Shown: in pieces, positions 1 through 11,164 of the stretch
Position numbering within the stretch: position 1 is the stretch's first letter
Layout: every line of letters begins with the position of its first letter
Origin: Glycine soja
Taxonomy: Eukaryota; Streptophyta; Magnoliopsida; Fabales; Fabaceae
Direction of reading: 5' to 3'
Assembly: GCF_004193775.1 (NCBI RefSeq)
Contig: NC_041018.1
Span: forward strand, 35,836,466-35,900,465
DNA length: 64,000 bases
Notes under the pieces: model-generated
Told to the model about the DNA's origin: nothing
Database searches by the model: none
Seen by the model: the letters and a program-made list of their open reading frames with translations, nothing else
Translations under genes and position numbers: made by a program

Positions 1-1009
1 GATTGGACCATGGGCATTGACTGATCCTGCAGTGCAAGGTCATCATGTGGTACTAAGGATGCTGGCTAGGAACTAAATGTCAGAGAAACTAACTGAGGAC
101 ATTGATAACTATTAATGCACTGAAATTTCTGATGTGCATTTGTTATTATGCTTTATGCAATGTAGTAAGTGTGGTGTGACTAGTACTTGTTGGAGTGTGT
201 TATTAGACTTTGTGTTTATGATGGGTAGATGACTTATTAAGTTGTTTGGTAGAAGTAACTATCTGTGTGTTCTTTATAGTGGATTTTGGATTACAATGAA
301 TCATTGAATTGGAAGGAAATTAATCTTTTTTAATGGGGAACTTAGCTGTACTACAAGCATTATACCAAGCTGATTATCTTTGACCTTGATAGGTTGAAAG
401 AATCCTATAGTGTTGTAGTGAGGATTTAAATGTATAATTTTGTTTGGGTTTAATTTTGTTTTGTTCTGACATGACTTAAAGTTATAAATCCATAACCAGT
501 CTTATCCTCTAGCATTTCCTTTTTTTTGTTTGTCCAACATTCTTGAAGGCATAAGTTCTTATAGACATCAAATTGACTGTTAAGATAGGGGAGTGAACAT
601 GCTTAAGCATGAATAATAGGTATGATACACATCAATCATATGTCAAAACAATGGCCTTTGTCAAAATTATTTGATCACAGGGAAAAAATTACTAAAAAGG
701 AGAAAAAGACTACAAAGCACGAAGAAAGTGAATCCTCTTAAATCATTTAAGCTAGATCTATTATGCTCTCAGTTTGATACAAATTAGCTTAACCAAACAA
801 TAACAAGCACAGCAAAATCTATCCTAACAGAACCCAAGAAATCAATAACAAATGTAAGAAAAAGATAAAATAGACCAAACACATATCCAGACAGCAGCAT
901 ATCCAAGCAGATGATAGGTTGGGAAGATTCAAATGGCACAGGGAATAGATTAAACGAGAAAAGGACCAAAGAGTTCGAACATTCTGAAAGTAACACAAAA
1001 AGAAGATAC
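1..1009. other. AT-rich sequence, no gene seen
   Basis: I see no reading frame with recognisable protein similarity on either strand. The longest open frame, on the minus strand at 784-1137, is rich in Phe, Leu and Tyr as expected of chance frames in AT-rich DNA, and its start region overlaps the tandem duplication that begins at 1010. It is not called as a gene. Confidence 0.5.
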
Positions 1010-1580
1010 ATGATATACCTGATTAAAAACATTTCCATAACCATATAACAAAAAGAAGGTGCAAAAAACAAATTAGAGGCTAGCAATTTTTTGCCTAGAT
1101 AATAATTATTGAGGACCAAATAATCATTGTGGTTCATTTTCAGTTCAATTTTTTTAAATAAATAACCATACTTTGTGCCTAAGTGATCCTAACCTAATAG
1201 ATAAATGCCTACAACAGCTAGTTGCTCACTCACTTGCTCCCCAAGAATTAGAACTATTCCTCCAAGTCCCAAATGGCTATCAACTTCTCCATATCCCAAA
1301 TGATATACCTGATTAGAAACATTTCCATAACCATATAACAAAAAGAAGGTGGAAAAAACAAATTAGAGGCTAGCAATTTTTTGCCTAGATAATAATTATT
1401 TTGGACCAAATAATCAGTGTGGTTCTTTTTCAGTTCAGTTTTTTAAAATAAATAACCATACTCTGTGCCTAAGTGATCCTAACCTAATAGATAAATGCCT
1501 ACAACAACTAGCTGCTCACTCACTTGCTCCCCTAGGAATTAGAACTATTCTTCCAAGTCCCAAATGGCTATCAACTTCTC
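1010..1580. repeat. Direct tandem duplication, ~290-bp unit, two copies
   Basis: The block starting TGATATACCTGATT at about 1011 is repeated from about 1301 and ends in the same words (AATGGCTATCAACTTCTC) at 1289 and 1580. The copies differ by a few substitutions and one-base indels, for example ATTGAGGACC against ATTTTGGACC. No coding content is visible. A 290-bp unit with this small divergence suggests a local duplication, not two independent insertions. Confidence 0.9.
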
Positions 1581-2142
1581 ATGGATGTATTGAAGCGCAT
1601 TTAATAGACAAAATGTATGATTTCTGTATTGACATTGAAGTTTATAGATTATGGTTTTTGTTGGCTTGTTTTCAGGGGGCTTCTAATCTATATTCTGCTT
1701 CCTTTTAGAAGAATGACATAACTGAAATTGAAACGATTGGTTGTAGTGAACCAGTATGATTCATCATCACAAAAATAGATGAATTTTGGCTACTTAAGCA
1801 GGTATATCGTGGTAATGCTTTGGCAGCTTTAATTTCAAGTAATAAGCAGCTGCCCAACAACTTAAAGCCACTGAAGCTACAAATGAAGGCATTGAGCTTG
1901 TTGAGAAGTATTTTGCCTTTATATTTGGAAGAGATATAACAATAGGTATGTGTGTGGAATACACAAAAAGATATTTCTTAACTGCAATAACTTACTTTTA
2001 GAAGGCTTATTTTAGCAAATTATACTTTTTGGTGTGTTTAAAAAAAGTTAAGGTTATAATTTGCTAATTGCTATACTATTTCTAAAAAAAGCACTTATAT
2101 ATTAACAAATTCACACACACATATAAAAGAATACAAGAGGAA
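1581..2142. other. Intergenic, possible exon relic near 1840-1945
   Basis: A plus-strand reading at about 1850-1945 gives a plausible short peptide (LKATEATNEGIELVEKYF...), followed by GGTATGTG, which could be a splice donor. I cannot assign it to a family. It lies 200 bp upstream of the SEO fragment in the same orientation, so it may be an earlier exon of the same captured gene, but I do not recognise it as SEO sequence. Nothing else is seen here. Confidence 0.25.
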
Positions 2143-2463
2143 CCAAGGTTACTTAGGTCAGCAGTGGTGAAGTACATAAAGGAACAATGGAACTACAAGG
2201 ATGAGCCAATCATGGTAGCTCTAGATTAAAAAGGGAAGGTCACAAATTACAATTCTCTTGATATGATCAACATTTGGGGTGCACAAACATACCCCTTTTC
2301 AGCTTCAAAAGAGGAAGAGCTATGGCAAGACCAGAATTTGACAATGCAACTTTTGCAATCACTCATACTTTGTTTCCTCAAGAGAAAATGAAAGACCAAG
2401 TGAAGGAACTATAATGTGTCAAGAGTGCAAGCGACCCATGAAGAATTTTGTGGTGTACCAACC
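2143..2463 (+). pseudogene. Sieve element occlusion (SEO) gene fragment
   Basis: SEO proteins form the phloem P-protein filaments, known in legumes as forisomes, that plug injured sieve tubes. Two pieces of the C-terminal half are readable. The first (about 2143-2361) contains YIKEQWNYKDEPIMVALD, then NSLDMINIWGAQTYPFS and EEELWQDQN, matching the thioredoxin-like region of SEO where the family has a 'PILVVLDPQGKV..NAIHM..WG..AFPF' pattern. The second (2414-2463) reads CQECKRPMKNFVVYQ, matching the Cys-rich SEO C-terminus (C-x2-C-GRPMEK-F...). The first piece has an in-frame TAA at 2227, and the sequence that normally joins the two is missing. It is therefore a broken fragment. It lies antisense to, and inside, the CACTA copy whose end is at 7101, suggesting capture by the transposon. 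Family assignment is from remembered motifs; no search was made. Confidence 0.72.
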
Positions 2464-3383
2464 ATGAATAGGACAGACACAATAGTTGAGTTGAACTGTT
2501 TTTGTTACCATTACCACCAACTTTGTCTCTTATTTTGAATGTCAATCATTTAAATCCTAGTCCTAACTTAGAAATCTTGAAGGAATTTCCTATAATCATT
2601 TAGTGATATAAAGATATAAACATATAAAGAAACTTATGTTTAGTACAGTAAAATCAACTATATTTTACTCACTTGTTTTCCCTTATACAAGTAGAATTTA
2701 AAACAGTTTTCATATTTTAATATGGACTCAAACTGAGAAGGTGGGATGGCAACATTTTGTTAAAGGAAGAGGTAGAAGCCTCTTGTATAAGTAAGAAAGA
2801 AGCAACACTCTTAAGAGGGGAAAAGTAAAACAATGCTCAGGCTTATTACAAATCATAATGAATCAAAACTGCCATAGCTCTTGAACCAAATTGATTCAAA
2901 AAAAAAAGGCAATATAAATTATTTCACAAGAACTAGAGATTAAGTCCAAACAACTTCAATATGTACAAAGGAACAGGGATAAACAGGATCAGGCATTATC
3001 GAAGGAAATTCAATTGCTCAGAATTTAAATTAGAAAGCTTATGGCAGAGGAGCATCATTTGTCTAAAACTGACCAAAAATAGAACATGACTACGATGTTA
3101 ATGCAACAGAACATCACCACAACCACTCCCTTACAAGTACACTACATAGTAAATGAACCTACATCCTTCTCTTTTTGTTTATGCTTTTCTTAACTAAACC
3201 CTATTAGCTTCTAGAGTTATAGAAAATTACTAACATTGTGAACGTGTAAGTTTCTAAGTCTGGGTGATAACACATTAATGAATTCAACCAAATACATTAT
3301 CAAACTCAAGCATCCCACTAAAAATATAATGGGATTAGACACCCCAATACAAGCAAAAATAACAAGTACAAACAAAACACTAA
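2464..3383. other. No firm gene; stop-interrupted coil-like frame near 2944-3130
   Basis: A plus-strand frame from about 2944 reads as a charged, Gln/Arg/Glu-rich stretch (QRNRDKQDQALSKEIQLL...) with at least two stops. It could be a relic exon or chance. The rest is AT-rich without similarity I can name. It probably belongs to the interior of the CACTA element, because the transposon leader lies immediately to its right. Confidence 0.3.
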
Positions 3384-3419
3384 GGGAAGTTAAAATAATG
3401 GCAACCAAAAGCAAAACTT

Positions 3420-3740
3420 ACCAAGACACAGTAGACACAACAGACACGAGAAGAGGAGCAAAAAGTGCTTTGGTGCCAATGGCTGCAAGGAAAGCAACGT
3501 CAGCAGACACAGCAGACATAGTAGACACAAAGCAAGAAAACTTACCAGAGCGCAATGAAGAGGGTGGCTTTGCGACCAGAGCACGACTAGGGTGGCTTTG
3601 CGAGACTCCGCGTGGTGGGTCAAGGACAATGGCAATTAGAGGGTGGCTTTGCAAGGTGGGTCAAGAGCAATGGCAGTGACGAGGGTAAGTTTGCGAGAAT
3701 GAGCGCGAGCAGTGAAAAGGGTCTATAGTTTAATTTTAGT
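3420..3740 (-). other. CACTA leader exons (5' untranslated region)
   Basis: On the minus strand this GC-richer segment contains imperfect repeats of CTCGCAAAGCCACCCT and two GTAAGTTTT splice-donor-like sites (donor GT complements at about 3544-3545 and 3420-3421). The corresponding segment of the second CACTA copy, at 51891-52060, also sits just inside the subterminal repeats and ends in GTAAGC. I infer a spliced transposase leader. The open frames on both strands here (plus 3278-3679, minus 3390-3654) are low-complexity by-products of the repeats. Confidence 0.45.
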
Positions 3741-3744
3741 AAAA

Positions 3745-3833
3745 ACACAACATCGGTTTTCTAAAAAAAAACCGATGTCACCTACCTCATGTTAACATCA
3801 GTTTTTTGAAAAACCGATGTTAACATATTCTCG
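3745..3833. repeat. CACTA subterminal repeats, inner block
   Basis: Inverted pairs of (A)ACATCGGTTTT and AAAACCGATGT occur at about 3749-3780 and 3791-3825. They continue the array found at 6831-7080; the two blocks were one before the solo LTR at 3838-6830 inserted. Confidence 0.8.
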
Positions 3834-4057
3834 TTAATGTAACATCCCAATTTTCGTAAACTAGATTAAAAAAAGATTGTTATTTGTAAATAAATAAATA
3901 AGGAGATATAATTATTAATTAAAATAATGATTTGAGAAAAAATAAAAAGGGTATTTTATTTATTTGTTTGACAGAGAATAAAATAAAGTTTATTTTTATA
4001 AAATAATAAATAATAAATAAATAAATAGAGTAAATAATAGGTCGTAAATGCCCCTAG

Positions 4058-4067
4058 CTATAAATAG
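4058..4067 (+). promoter_or_regulatory. TATA-like box in the solo LTR
   Basis: CTATAAATAG is followed 20-40 bp later by a pyrimidine-rich stretch (CTCCTCAGTCTCC...), the usual arrangement of an LTR core promoter and start region. It would direct transcription to the right. Activity is inferred only. Confidence 0.4.
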
Positions 4068-5400
4068 TAACATGCTAGGTCAGTTTTCAAACTGACTCCT
4101 CAGTCTCCTCTGCCTCACAATTTCGTTTCTTCTCTTCTTCCAAAACCCTCTCTTTTTCCCGCATGCCACCTAACCTGTCTCATAAAAACGACGATTTTGG
4201 ACTCTTTCACCGTTGGATCGTCGTGAAATTTGAGCACTACGTTTGCAGCCCAATTTCGAGCATTCTCACCATTGGGAATTTTGATATCATGTTTGATATG
4301 AGAGAAATACCTTTCGCATTGTAGCCTTTTCCTTTCCCGTAGAAACCCAAAATGGTCTCAGTAAAATTACAATCTCGGTTTCGTTAACCGTTGGATTGTC
4401 ATGAAATTTGGATATGTTATTTGAAATTCAATTGCTCACACTTTCACCGTTGGGATTTGCGAGATAATATTAGTGGAGGGAGAAAAAGGAATAGCATGAA
4501 GATAGTACAAGTGGAGGCTTCAATATCTTCTCCGTCTCTCTGATGTTTGGGAATTCTATCGGAGCAGTCGGAGGAATAACTGGAGAAATCTCAGGGAACC
4601 GCTAGAGATGCTGCTATCGCTGCCTGAAGACACGTGAGTCCGCTTAGAGGTAAGGGATGAGTTATTCACAATTGGGGATTAGTGAGAACATGTGTAGGGA
4701 TCCTTAGAGATATCAATTGGAATGAGTTTTGGGGTTTTTTTTTGCAATTTTTATTTTATCCTTTTTAATTATTACAATGAATTATATATGTTTGATGAAT
4801 CAGTTGATGTCCCAATGAGAAATTGCTATGAAATTGATGTGTTCTTGTGTTGAGTGTGAATCCCTTAGAAAAATTAAGCTCTTTTTATTAACGTAAATTA
4901 TATTTAAAATAATATTATTCAATGACTTATTTTATACAAATTATTATCTTGTTCTAATTTTTCTACGACGATAATTAACATGTTATGTGTATATAATTAT
5001 TGTAATACTAGAATAATAAATTAAAGAAAATTCTAAGGTTAATGTCTAGTGGTAATTTCTTTTGATGTAATATTAAATTAATTGTTAAAGAAATCCTTTG
5101 ATTAAAAACAATGTACTTTAATTTACTATATACATATACATATATATGTTTTGTATCATGCAAATATTATTATTGTGTGATGTGTATGAGTTATAAGGTG
5201 TAATAAGTTATTATAATGGTATTATAATATTATAGTGAAGATTGAGTAGTACAAAGTTGAATGTGTCAATTTGCGAGATACATGTAAAAATGATATGATT
5301 GATGTGATATTATGAGATGTTAAATTGTGGGCATGATATTTGATTGTGAATAAGTGTGTGTGTTTGACACTTGATATGACAATAATTATATTGTGAGCTA

Positions 5401-5925
5401 TGAATTATACAATAACCCGACCAGTGTTATCTTGAGAAAAACGTTGATGTGTCGTGTTTAAGAGAAAATGTAGGTTTCCTATTCAGGAACCAATGTTAAA
5501 TTGTAGCACAATGTGTTAAACGTGTTTGAAACATGAGTGTGAGGTTGGGGGTATTGTATAATTCATGGGCAGTGCTTATAAATGAAATATGTGATGGTGG
5601 ATTGTGACATTATGAGATGTGAAATTATGAATGAGTTTTGGTTGTAAATAAGTGTGTGATTAACTCTTGATGTGACATTATTTGTGTTGTAAGCTGTGAA
5701 TTGTACAATAACCCGACCAGTGTTATCTTGAGAAAAGTGTAAATGTGCAGTGTTAAAGAGAAAGCGTAGGTTTCCTATTTAGGAACCGGTGTTAAAGAGA
5801 AAGTGTAGGTTTCCTATTTAGGAACCAGTGTTAAATTGTAGCGCAATATGTTGTACGTGTTTAAAACACGAGTGTGAGGTCGTGGGTATTGTATAATTCA
5901 CGAGCAGTGTCTGTGTGCTAAAATG
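5401..5925 (+). repeat. Internal duplication within the 3-kb LTR
   Basis: The word AATAACCCGACCAGTGTTATCTT and about 160 bp after it occur at ~5409 and again at ~5706. In the second copy a ~49-bp segment (AGAGAAAG.GTAGGTTTCCTATT.AGGAACC) is itself doubled. Such nested tandem growth is common in long LTRs. Confidence 0.8.
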
Positions 5926-6830
5926 ATTTTAGGGGTTGGACCTGAATTAGGAGGGAGAGGCCTTGACAGATTCTTCGGAGTGTAGGCCTTGGGGGTCACC
6001 GGGTTTGAGTGCTCCTTTAAGCCTATGTTGATCCCATATGGTTGGAGCATTCTCGCAAAACATCGTGACCCTGACTGGTCTCCCTATGATCTTACTTAGT
6101 GAGAGTGACCTAACAAAGCCATTGTATGGTGTGTCTTGTTATGTACTCCTAAGCGCCCCAGGGTGGTTTTTCACTGACATGGTACCACATTGCATATAGG
6201 CTTGAGTCTTAACATAACTGTCTCATGCGCTTGCTAATTGTTTATTATGAAATTGAGGTGTTATTATGTCTTGATCAGAGCGTGTGATTCTTGTGTAATG
6301 TGATTGATGATTAAAAAGTGTGATTGATGGATGAAAAATGAACTTTGAATGATAAAGTGGTGGAATTACATGAATTACGTGTAAGTAAGTTAGATTAGGT
6401 TTATATGATATGTATATCTAGTTGTCTTGTTTCTCTATTAGTTAGGAATGTGATAACTCACTCCCGATTTGTTGTTTGTGTTTGGATCCTGTGATGATCT
6501 TGAACTTTGTGTTTGGGGGAGCAGATGACTAGGTGAACTGCTTTAAGGAATATTATGCTGAAGGACGTTGAGACACAATGCTCTGATAGGATGTGACATT
6601 GGGGTATAGGGTTTTATATTAATTATATGAAGTCTTAGACGGCCTTGTTTGAGCCGATGACTTTATTATTTATTTGGACAAGTTTAAAAATGATGTAGAA
6701 GAAAGTGATTGTGAATCTTTTATCCCTTTGAAAGACTTGTATTTAAAAATGTTTTAAAAAGATACTTTTAATTAATATTTGAATTTTTATTCCTTTGTTA
6801 GTATATAGATGAGGGGTAGAGGGTGTCACA

Positions 6831-7080
6831 ATTAACATCGGTTTTGTCAAAACCGATGTTAACATCAACTACGTAACATCGGTTTTGAAAAAACCGATGA
6901 TAACATGACCTAGGTAACATCGGTTTTGTCAAAACCGATGTAAACGAGACTATGTTAACATCGGTTTTTCAAAAAACTAATGTTAATGAGACTATGTTAA
7001 CACCGGTTTTGACAAAATCGATGTTAATAAACTCGTCTTATTTACAAGTATCCAAAACCAATGTTAACCTGGCGATGTTA
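6831..7080. repeat. CACTA subterminal repeats, outer block
   Basis: About five inverted pairs of AACATCGGTTTT and AAAACCGATGTT are spaced 40-60 bp apart with a short linker between arms. These are candidate binding sites for the CACTA-encoded TNPA-like protein. Each pair can fold into a short hairpin. Confidence 0.85.
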
Positions 7081-7101
7081 AATGTATATGTTTTACCAGT
7101 G
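7072..7101 (-). repeat. CACTA terminal inverted repeat (one end)
   Basis: On the minus strand it begins CACTGGTAAAAC. CACTG replaces the canonical CACTA, a single-base variant. It aligns over 30 bases with the terminus ending at 52347 with about seven mismatches. Confidence 0.75.
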
Positions 7102-7442
7102 AAGGCTCCATGTATTAGAAATGTTCCATAATCACCTACAATCATATGTAAAATTAAAGTATATTTGACGATTACCAACTATCAAAGTATTTGCCATTTA
7201 TTAATAGTACTAATTATACTTAAAATGCAGGATGTTATAAAGACAAATCTCTACAAAAAATATATATATTAGAAGAATTAATAAATTTTTAAATTCCTAA
7301 CTTAAATCTCAAGGTCATATTTTAAAATATTGAAGGGTTACATTTCTCTTCTTCTTTTTAAGAATTTTGTCTTCAAGATTAGATTACTAAATTTAAGTGT
7401 TCACTTCTTGACTGCATAGATTTCTTATCTTCAAGTTAGAAG
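7102..7442. other. AT-rich, no feature seen
   Basis: No reading frame or repeat is supported between the CACTA end and the duplicated block. Confidence 0.5.
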
Positions 7443-7987
7443 TAATAATTTTCTTCTTCTTCTTTTTTTAAACATAACCTATTTGACTCTTATATCATTT
7501 CCTATTAGATATCAATCTCACTTTTTTTGTTTTGGAGACTCCAAAATTAATTAGCCTCAAATGTAACATATACCTTTAAATCTCTTAGGTGCCTTTTAAA
7601 ATTCGTTTAAATATGATGTGGGATCCTCCAAATTTTGTCATTTTTAATAAATTTCAACCAATAACATAGAGTGTGATTAAAAAAATGTGTTAGAAAGTGT
7701 GTTGTTAACATTTATCTTACTTATTTTTTTAGTACTAAATTTAATGTTGATTACTACTATGGGGACAATCAATTTGTGTCATATAAGATCATGTTACAGT
7801 TCAAAGAAATCAGCAATAGATTTGAGATTTTAAGTCTACTTGATATTGTTTAAATGATTTTGTGTCATCTCTATTGTTTTAATTCAGCCATGCTACATAA
7901 GAAAGGTTGGAAGTTTGGAACTAATTAAGATACTATAGTTTCATAGTTTTCATGTAAGTGAATTTAATGAAACAAATTTCACACCAT

Positions 7988-8979
7988 TGTGAACGTATGC
8001 ATACATGATTTTGATGATGCCAAAGTAAAATCAAATAAAGTTGCTTCAAAGGAGAAACATTACTTCAAGATTAATAAAAGGTTGCTTCAACAAACAAAGT
8101 CTTGCTTCCAGATTAACTAAAGATCAAGCCTTAAAACAAAGTGTTTTCAAGACATCCAAGGCTTTGGTAATGTTAAAAAGGGTTTTGAATTTGAATTTTG
8201 AACCTGTAATCAATTACCAGATATTTGTAATCGATTACCAACAACGGAACTCTTGAAATTCAAATTCAAAAGTCATGACCCTTCAAAATATAACTATGTA
8301 ATCGATTACTAGAAACCTGTAATTGATTACCAATGAAAAATTTCAGAAAAAGCTTTTTGAAAAGAAGCTTTTTGAAAATACACATCTCTTCAAACCATAT
8401 TGAAAAGGCACAAAGGGCCTATATATATGTTTGTCTGATTTCAAAAAGCAAGAGAGAGATATTCCAAGAGAACTTCATTGTCAAATGCTCTCTCAATAAC
8501 TCTTGGGCAAACACTTGCAAATATATTAAGAGTTCATCCATGAACTTCAATTGTAATATCCTTCTCTTAAAGAGAGAATTCTTCTTCTTCCTCTTCTTAT
8601 TCGAAGAGATTGATTAAGGGACCGAGGGTCTCTTTAGTTGTAAGGATTCCTGAACACAAGGGAAAGGTTGTCCCTGTGTGGTTCAGACTTTGTAAAAGGA
8701 ATTTTACAAAGAGAGTGGAAAATCTCAAGTGGGTTGCTTGAGGATTGGACGTAGGCACGGGAAGTGGCCGAACCAATATAAATCGAGTTTGTATTTTTCT
8801 CTTCCCTTATCTCTTTTATTTTATTGCAATCAATTTTGTCTTGTATGTTTAAAGAATATTATTAAATTGATTGTTACTTCTTCTGTATTCTGAGCCTATC
8901 ACTTGGAAGAAGGGTTAAAAGTTTGTTAGTGGGAAATTAATTCATCCCCTCTTAAATTATTGAGGCCGCTGGTCCAACA
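7988..8979 (+). mobile_element. Solo LTR (992 bp) with ACCAT target duplication
   Basis: The insert starts TGTGAACGTATGC, ends GGTCCAACA, and is flanked on both sides by ACCAT (7983-7987 and 8980-8984). The second copy of the tandem duplication has a single ACCAT at the equivalent place (within CACACCATAACC, ~9840), which is the empty site. The end GGTCCAACA resembles the end of the copia-type LTR at 15875-17413, which is followed by a tRNA-Met primer site, so this family is probably also copia-type. It carries several TAATCGATTA palindromes at 8200-8335. A second copy begins at 63531. The small open frames at 8041-8617 lie inside the LTR and are not genes. Confidence 0.92.
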
Positions 8980-10134
8980 ACCATAACGAATGTTTTGAAA
9001 GATAAAGAATCGAAATAAATATTAAAAGTAAGATAAAGAAAAATAATAATTTAATCTTAGATTTATGTACTGCACACAATGCCATTGTTTTTTACTATCA
9101 TTGTTTTTCCATTAGGTAATTTTTTTCTATTTAATTTGTTTGATAATTAATTAGCTATTTTAATTACTAAAATGGTCAAAAAGCAAAGATTAAAGAGAGA
9201 TTAGAGACATTAAAGATTGTGTGTATTTTTTCTAAGAGAAATAACCTAATTATAGATATAAGAGATAATTGAATAGTGAAAAATAATAATAATAATAATA
9301 AAATATAGTAAAATAAATAGAGTTTAATGTGTATATATTGACCGTTTAATATAGTAATAATTTTCTTCTTCTTCTTTTTTAAACATAACTTATTTGACTC
9401 TTATATCATTTCCTATTATATATCAATCTCACTTTTTTGTTTTGGAGACTCCAAAATTAATGAGCCTCAAATATAAGATATACCTTTAAATCTCTTGGGT
9501 GTCTTTTAAAATTTGTTTAAATATGATGTGGGATCCTCCAAATTTTGTCATTTTTAATAAATTTCAACCAATAACATAGAGTGTGATTAAAAGAGTGTGT
9601 TTGAAAGTGTGTTGTTAACATTTATCTTATTTTTTTAATACTAAATTTAATGTTGATTACTAAAGAAATCAGCAATAGATTTGAGATTTTAAGTCGACTT
9701 GATAATGTTTTAATGATTTTGTGTCATCTCTATTGTTTTAATTCAGCCATGCTACATAAGAAAGGTTGGAAGTTTGGAACTAATTAAGATACTATAGTTT
9801 CATAGTTTTCATGTAGGTGAATTTAATGAAACAAATTTCACACCATAACCAATGGTTCGAAAAATAAAGAATCAAAATAAATATTAAAAGATAAAGAAAA
9901 CTAATAATTTAATCTTAGATTTATGTACTACACACAATGCCATTGTTTTTTACTATCATTGTTTTTCCATTATGTAGTTTTTTTTCCATTTAATTTGTTT
10001 GATAATTAGCTATTTTAATTACTAAAATGGTCACAAAACAAAGATTAAAGAGAGATTAGAGACATTAAAGATTGTGTGTATTTTTTCTAAGAGAAATAAC
10101 CTAATTATAGATATAAGAGATAATTGAAAAGTGA

Positions 10135-10154
10135 ATAATAATAATAATAATAAC

Positions 10155-10186
<32 letters not shown>

Positions 10187-10206
10187 CAACAACAACAATA
10201 ATAATA
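10135..10206. repeat. (AAT)n / (AAC)n microsatellite
   Basis: About 70 bp of AAT units with an AAC-rich interruption. The corresponding place in copy 1 of the duplication (~9280-9302) has a much shorter AAT run, so the tract changed length after duplication. Confidence 0.95.
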
Positions 10207-11164
10207 AAATATAGTATAATAAATAGAGCTTAATGTATATATATTGACGGTATAAAATAGTTTTCTACTATTATTCAATAAAAAATCACTGTCTGAATTA
10301 CTTTAAGATACTTATTTTAAATGTTCACAAACTTACCACACATAATGTGTTGTGATTGGATGATTGTGTAAAAAAATTTACATTGTTAGTGTATAACCAT
10401 TTTTATTAAATAAATATGAACAACCATAAATTGATTATCTATAGCACTTTTGTATTTAATCTTTTTAATATTGTGGTGTAAGGCATCCACCATGTTGACT
10501 CTTTAATTTTCTTAAATGGGTGGCATCAATACAATTGATTTCTTGGGTGTGAGTGGAGTTACAATGGTTGAAAATTACAAGTCAATTTCAGTAAAAATAA
10601 TTTTTTTCTCTAACATAAATTTTGTAAGAATTTAGTAATAAATAAAATTTAAAGATATAATCAAGCAAATGTAAAATTATGAAGACATAAAATATTGTCC
10701 ATGCTATTTATAGTATATATAGAAAAGTAAAATTAAGACATATTTTAAATATTAAAATTAAGTATTCAATTGACTTTACTACAAAAATTAATAGATATAT
10801 TAAATTTTACATATGTATCTGTTTTGTGATGAACTTTCTCTTTTAGGATTAGAACCTATCTACATAGAGCATCAAAGCGTGAAATTTGTCTTGCCTCTAG
10901 ACCAAGCACAAGCTGTTTTAATAAACTAAATGTGATATAACTTAAATGTATCTTATCTCCATGATTCACAAATATCATATATAATTAGATCAATCCCCCA
11001 TATTACCAAAACTAAATATAGATCAGATCATTAAGACATGATAACACATACAACAATATTTTGGTTGGGTTGATCGGTACCCGATTCACCTAGGTAGTCG
11101 TGGGCTTTGGCCCAAAGGCCGTAGGCATTCCAATATCCAAAGTAATTTGTTAAAATAATACATA

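Larger units (their letters stand above)
3838..6830 (+). mobile_element. Solo LTR, ~3.0 kb, inserted in CACTA subterminal repeats
   Basis: The insert begins TGTAACATCCC and ends GGGTGTCACA, with the TG...CA ends of an LTR, and is flanked by GTTAA on the left and ATTAA on the right (five bases, one mismatch). CACTA subterminal repeats stop abruptly at both edges. A second, truncated copy in opposite orientation is at 53854-55095, confirming a dispersed family. The length is in the range of long Tat/Ogre-type gypsy LTRs, but no coding region is attached, so the superfamily is unproven. Orientation is set as plus from a TATA-like box at 4058. No internal region or second LTR is present, so this is what remains after LTR-LTR recombination. 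Confidence 0.82.
3384..7101 (-). mobile_element. CACTA (En/Spm) transposon, promoter-proximal end
   Basis: The terminus at 7101 reads, on the minus strand, CACTGGTAAAACATATAC and continues to TTAACATCGC. It matches about 23 of 30 positions of the CACTA terminus at 52347. Inside it lie repeated AACATCGGTTTT / AAAACCGATGTT units (6831-7080 and 3745-3833), which in CACTA elements are the subterminal sites bound by the element's own DNA-binding protein. Beyond these, reading leftwards, is a GC-richer leader with splice-donor-like GTAAG sites, as in the copy ending at 52347. The subterminal array is split by a 3-kb solo LTR. The element extends left beyond what I can define; the opposite terminus is not in the window. 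The first 3 bp after the end are AAG, the expected target duplication. Confidence 0.8.
7443..10250. repeat. Tandem duplication, ~0.9-kb unit (7443-9355 and 9356-10250)
   Basis: Both copies run from AATAATTTTCTTCTTC through TTATATCATTTCCTATTA, a block ending in ATTTCACACCAT, and a tail containing CTAATTATAGATATAAGAGATAATTGA. They differ by scattered substitutions and small indels: copy 2 lacks about 35 bp near 9660, and its (AAT)n tract is expanded. Copy 1 is larger only because it contains the solo LTR at 7988-8979. No coding function is visible. A third, partial copy lies at 14555-14825. Confidence 0.9.

Noticed and set aside
784..1137. 117-codon minus-strand open frame
   Set aside because: Phe/Leu/Tyr-rich composition expected of chance frames in AT-rich DNA. 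Its start region overlaps the tandem duplication, and the second copy does not preserve it.
3278..3679. 133-codon plus frame and overlapping minus frames
   Set aside because: They lie in the repeat-rich CACTA leader. Frames on both strands arise from GACAC and GTGGCTTTGCGA repeats and have no domain.
8041..8617. Two small plus-strand ORFs
   Set aside because: They lie wholly inside a solo LTR with defined ends and target duplication.
10135..10206. CRISPR-like regularity
   Set aside because: Simple trinucleotide repeat without spacers; the genome is a plant.
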